DNA of 22,051 bases. Source: Paramacrobiotus richtersi (taxonomy: Eukaryota > Tardigrada > Eutardigrada > Parachela > Macrobiotidae). A model generated the notes under the pieces. It had not been told where the DNA came from. It ran no database searches and worked only from the letters and a program-made list of their open reading frames with translations. Position numbers and translations under genes: made by a program. The stretch spans positions 1 to 22,051 of the forward strand of contig JAQGAU010001013.1 in the NCBI GenBank assembly GCA_034698045.1, written 5' to 3'. Shown one piece after another: positions 18,698 to 22,051 of this stretch (its first letter is position 1; each line of letters opens with the position of its first letter).

Positions 18698-18810
18698 ATG
18701 CACATTGTTTCGACGATCGTTGCGGCGGATGCAATGCGCGCTGGTATTTGGGTCATCTCATTGTGGGCTGGTGGGAAGTGACCAACCAGTGCCAAGCGAA
18801 AAAGAACTAA
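18667..18810 (+). pseudogene. Out-of-frame C-terminal cysteine-rich domain of the chitin-binding gene
   Basis: In the frame one base off from exon 6, the sequence reads CSSAKCDKVMNAHCFDDRCG followed by GCNARWYLG, then VTNQC and a TAA at 18808-18810. CGGCNARW/F with flanking cysteines is a recurrent motif in extracellular proteins of invertebrates, so this stretch is very likely coding ancestry. Upstream, the exon-6 frame supplies PCKPVP, which would join smoothly to CSSAKC if one base were present near 18665. The gene has therefore lost one base (a pseudogene or null allele), or the assembly has an error there. No alternative splice site in the exon restores the frame that I can see. Confidence 0.65.
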
Positions 18811-18959
18811 CAATCAGCCATGCATCTTGCTATCATGTCACCAAAACACCCTGATCCGCCCTCACGACTGGATTCTGAAGTGTAACATTCTTTCGGTTAC
18901 CAAGTGTATGTTTGTTCTTCTACGGAAAAGGTCACTACTGAATATAAACTTTGAATTTG

Positions 18960-19410
18960 TAAGGCGCGTTCTGCTGACTTTTCGAATTTAACAGCGTTTT
19001 TCTTTTGCTGCCGTTCGGGGAACCGCGACATGGGTGTTAGGTACATCGCCTCGTACTAAGGCGGGCTTAGATAATAAGACTGGTGTTGGTAGGCTTGGTT
19101 TCAGTTTTTAGTACTGACATAACTGCAGTAGTTATCATCAGTATATGCACACAGTTGCGTAGTGTACCCGTACCCAATTTTAAAAGTTTTGTGCTATCTA
19201 TCATACCGCGAAAATGACCTGTAAATACGAAGCTAGTTACCGGAATTTGAGCTGGCGGAACCGGTTACCTAGCAGTCTAGGATGTATGTATACACTGTAA
19301 ACAAATTTGATAGCTAGTCAGTAAACCGCACGCAGGAACGCGTAAAGGAAACCCTAACCAAGAAATTCTTCCATAGTAATGATTATTGGGCGCCCTGCAG
19401 TATGGGACGC
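18960..19410. other. Intergenic, no exon 1 found for copy 7
   Basis: I looked for a signal-peptide exon, the TATA/initiator module and the AACAGCATAAAAATGC box before copy 7 and saw none. No other gene is supported. An AATATAAA near 18939 may be the poly(A) signal of the chitin-binding gene. Confidence 0.45.
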
Positions 19411-19421
19411 TATGCCTGCAG

Positions 19422-19963
19422 AGATTACAATCCCAAATTTCGCCTGGAACTGTAGCGAGCCTCTGTTGTTCACTGGACAGGACAACGAGGCCGCCTCCTT
19501 TGCCAAATGCGCACGTGGCAAATGCCAGGCCGCCGTGCATGTTCTCGGGTCAACCCGGGAAAGCAACGTGCGGGCTCGTCCCGGGCCCGATGAATGCTCC
19601 CGGCGGGGACTGCAAGCCGGAACGAGGCGGTCCCCACACCCTCTAGCTTTACTTCCTGAATAAGGAAATGTTATCGATCAGGACGAACCACAAGATTGGC
19701 GGTGGCAAAGGTGTAGCGGGCAGCCTTGTCTCCTACCATCCACTGCCATTGTCCAAGAGTGGTCAGGATGTGTGCACTGCTTTTTGCCACTATCTGGGCT
19801 GCAACGCTATGCAGTTTCATTCGATCATTGCCAGTTATTCAAGTACACCAAACGCCCGGAGGTTGTGATGAACGGAAAATCACCGATTTGCCATAAGAGG
19901 AGTCTCGGATTTTACGAGCACAAACAGATCGCACCGACTGGATAATGCGTCGAATCTGGATAA
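19422..19963 (+). pseudogene. Double PAN-like secreted protein, copy 7 (exon 2 only, heavily damaged)
   Basis: A splice acceptor (GCCTGCAG) precedes EITIPNFAWNCSEPLLFTGQ, a clear family exon 2 start, but exon 1 is missing. Damage includes loss of the second family cysteine (AASF instead of AxCF), a two-base deletion at about 19540 (GTGCATGTTCTC where paralogs have GTGCATATGTTCTC), an in-frame TAG in the linker (CCCTCTAGC where paralogs have CCCTCAAGC) and a TAA at 19943-19945 replacing a lysine codon just before the last cysteine. The region after the linker is still recognisable (YHPLPLSKSGQD, CHYLGCNAMQ). It belongs to subfamily B. Its poly(A) hexamer has become AAAAAA near 20065. No functional product is expected. 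Confidence 0.85.
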
Positions 19964-19969
19964 TGGATC

Positions 19970-20390
19970 TGCTCTCGCGACCTACTGCCGATACCCGTGT
20001 GCGCTCTTGATCAGTACCAGCATAAATTTTTAGTTACTATATTAAACTCCTGGATTTCATACTGGAAAAAAACTTGTTGAGGTGCGTCGATTTATTGCTT
20101 GTATCTAAGCCACACCTGTCTGCCATCGCGATGTTACTAAACGAACCACTTCACAATACCTCGGAGCGTTTCTATAATAACTTTAAAAAGTGCGATCCAT
20201 GAAGAAACACGAACACCGTGAGAGAGAACCGTTGGCGTATTTCGAAGGAGGGCTGGGTCGCAAACATGCTGACAATGCTAAAATGTGTCAAGGCGGTTGC
20301 CCGTACAGACAGCAGCATGCTGTCCAACAGCTTTATACGTGAATATTTCGGTGAACAGATACTTCTATGATTTCGGATTCAGTGTAAACA
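19970..20390. other. Downstream flank of copy 7, no gene seen
   Basis: The 3'UTR-like block (CTTGTTGAGGTGCGTCGATT) matches the regions after copies 4 and 5. After about 20100 nothing is recognisable. Confidence 0.45.
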
Positions 20391-20396
20391 TCGATA

Positions 20397-20468
20397 TACT
20401 TGCTGGCCTAGTGGCTGTCTGTTCGCGGTGAGATCCAGATGATCGCGGATTCGATTTACGCGACAGCG
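20397..20468 (+). other. Possible tRNA-derived fragment (SINE head or dead tRNA)
   Basis: TGGCCTAGTGG (20404-20414) is a perfect Pol III A box. GATTCGATTTA begins 44 bp later at 20448, exactly the A-to-B spacing of a tRNA, and partly matches the B box GGTTCGANTCC. The flanking acceptor arms do not pair, so it is not a working tRNA. T-rich sequence follows. Confidence 0.35.
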
Positions 20469-20479
20469 GCTTTTTATGA

Positions 20480-21870
20480 TATACAATGCTTTTTTTGTGA
20501 ATGATATGTTTTTTTGTGTATGTATTGAGGCCGTGAGCCGTTATATATATTCGGTCTCCCTTATGCATAGCTGAAGCCCCGCACAAATTATGCTTGGCCG
20601 AGTTCAACCCATTTTATTCATGCAACAGCGAGCAGTTATAAATTATTTTTAAGCTAAGAGTGGAGCATACAGCACAGATACTGCGTCCGAGTGGAGTTTA
20701 ATTTTTTTTATTGTGAAAATAACGCGGAAGAACTCGGTGAATTGACAGCTTGCGTAATATACAGATGATAAACATCCGGATGTTTACTGCGTACGTGCTG
20801 CGGTTAGCTGGTTAAACTGTGTCGTAGTTTTATGGACGGAAGTTCGTAGAACTTCAGACATCAGACAAAGATTCGACTGAAAAGTTGATTGAAAAGTCTC
20901 CTCATTACTTTAAACTGACATTCCTTTACTCCTCTATTCTACACTTCGCGCAAGCCAAGCCGGTGGAAGCCGACTTGCACGGTTCCGCACAGTTATCCCG
21001 CTTTTTTCGATGAATGCTATCGCGAGCATTGTGGAACTGCGCTCCGTCTGTAACAGCAAAAAGAATAGTTTGACATTTGTACAGCCAATTCCGAACAGAA
21101 TACTGCAACTACTGCTCCGCATTCCTAAATGTAATCGTATCTCGCTCTTCGGCGATCGAAGTGAATAATGAATGACAGTGTTTGCATCTACTCACAAATT
21201 CTAACCAGAAATGCAAAACGTATACTGAAAATTAAAATATGCACGAAATTTTAATGTAAGAAAAAGGAATTGCAGAATTCAGGACAATTCCGAAAGTATG
21301 AGAACCAAAACTATACACGGTAAAAAACGAACAGGTTATGAACACCTCAACGATCAATACGAGACAAACGTAAAAAAACAGCTCTTATTTGAGGATTACT
21401 TTAGCCAATATTATGCACGCAACATATCTTAAATTTATGATATAACACAGAGACTTACAGACTGATCCGGCAAGTGCGATGACCGCCAACACAATATACA
21501 ACCAAAATCGCATTTTTCAAAATGCAGTACACTGAAGTTGGGCTTCGAAAGAAGTAGATATGTAGAGACTGCTTAGAAGGCTACGATATAATCACGTTCT
21601 ACGGTTCTTAAGCAGTTGTCGAACTGGCACTTCCTCGGAATGTTTACAACTTTTGGCTGACTAGTACTTAGTCGTAAACACATTCACAATTACTGTCCAT
21701 CGCACTCAATGTCGCAAGTAGCACATACAGAACGAAGTAGCAGTATTCAACGGATTAATGCCTGGGGCTCATGGTACATAATTAGAAATTATTATGGTTT
21801 AGTACGCGATTAAGTTGCCGCATTGCCGGCGTTTTCAAAGGAATGTGAAAACCTACATAACACTGCATTG
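20480..21870. other. Gene-free right end
   Basis: No frame here has domain, splice or promoter support, on either strand. Minus-strand frames at 20926-21122 are short and have no recognisable content. Confidence 0.4.
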
Positions 21871-21875
21871 CATTA

Positions 21876-21975
21876 CAACAACAACAACAAATTTATTCCT
21901 CTGGTACATTCGCCCAGCAGGGCCATTTGTAGATGAATGGCTTCGTGCCCAGCACCCAAACTTCCAATAAATGGA
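21876..21975 (-). mobile_element. Possible 3' tail of a retrotransposon on the minus strand
   Basis: Read on the minus strand, a G+C-balanced segment (CAAATGGCCCTGCTGGGCGA) leads to AATAAATTTGTTGTTGTTGT, that is a poly(A)-type hexamer followed by a (TTG)n tail (plus strand 21876-21891). Non-LTR elements and SINEs often end in such microsatellite tails. The body runs off or is not recognisable, so this is tentative. Confidence 0.35.
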
Positions 21976-22051
21976 ACCAAAAATACTGCAATAACAGAAA
22001 AAAATCCCACAGAAAAACAGCCAGTTAATTTGTGATTTAAAGAAAAATACA

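Noticed and set aside
20926..21122. Minus-strand ORFs with cysteines near the right end.
   Set aside because: Short, overlapping in two frames, with no splice, promoter or domain support.

Overview
The window is animal nuclear DNA. It has short introns with GT..AG borders, TATA boxes about 31 bp upstream of TCA-type initiators, AATAAA poly(A) signals, secretory signal peptides on separate first exons, a peritrophin-type (CBM14) chitin-binding domain, and several non-autonomous DNA transposons. CBM14 and the TATA/TCA promoters suggest an ecdysozoan such as an arthropod or tardigrade. That assignment is an inference, and other invertebrates that secrete chitin-binding proteins are possible.

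The backbone is a tandem array of seven same-strand copies of one small gene family. A complete copy has a 73-nt exon 1 (24-codon signal peptide, phase-1 junction) and one exon 2 of about 530 nt. The mature protein of about 180 residues carries 12 cysteines in two similar halves, each with a C-x3-C-x4-C...C core that resembles PAN/Apple modules. Two copies are intact: copy 1 (779-1586) and copy 6 (15386-16278). Five are damaged, each differently: copy 2 (several frameshifts), copy 3 (exon 1 absent, two indels), copy 4 (C-terminal frameshift and a transposon-swollen intron), copy 5 (exon 1 deleted, remainder open) and copy 7 (no exon 1, frameshift, stops). Copies 1, 2 and 4 form subfamily A; copies 3, 5, 6 and 7 form subfamily B. 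Homology continues into promoters, introns and 3'UTRs, so whole gene units were duplicated.

Transposons lie between and inside the copies. They are an 870-bp element with 72-bp TIRs (3208-4077), a 155-bp hAT-like MITE (5657-5811), a 1648-bp foldback element with a perfect 8-bp target duplication (7300-8947), and a 410-bp hAT-like element (8961-9370) directly next to it. The last two both sit in the single intron of copy 4.

Two unrelated genes interrupt or flank the array. At 12884-14356 is an intronless gene for a predicted 490-residue protein with an N-terminal membrane anchor, a Pro/Ser repeat linker and a C-terminal region with His and Asn-Cys motifs like permuted papain-fold (PPPDE/LRAT-like) enzymes. 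At 17480-18810 is a six-exon gene for a secreted CBM14 protein; a one-base frame slip separates it from a second, well-formed cysteine-rich C-terminal domain. The last 2 kb (19964-22051) hold no convincing gene, only a possible tRNA-derived fragment and a possible retrotransposon tail.

No function can be proved from sequence. Secreted cysteine-rich proteins beside a secreted chitin-binding protein fit extracellular, cuticle, gut or defence roles, but that is inference.
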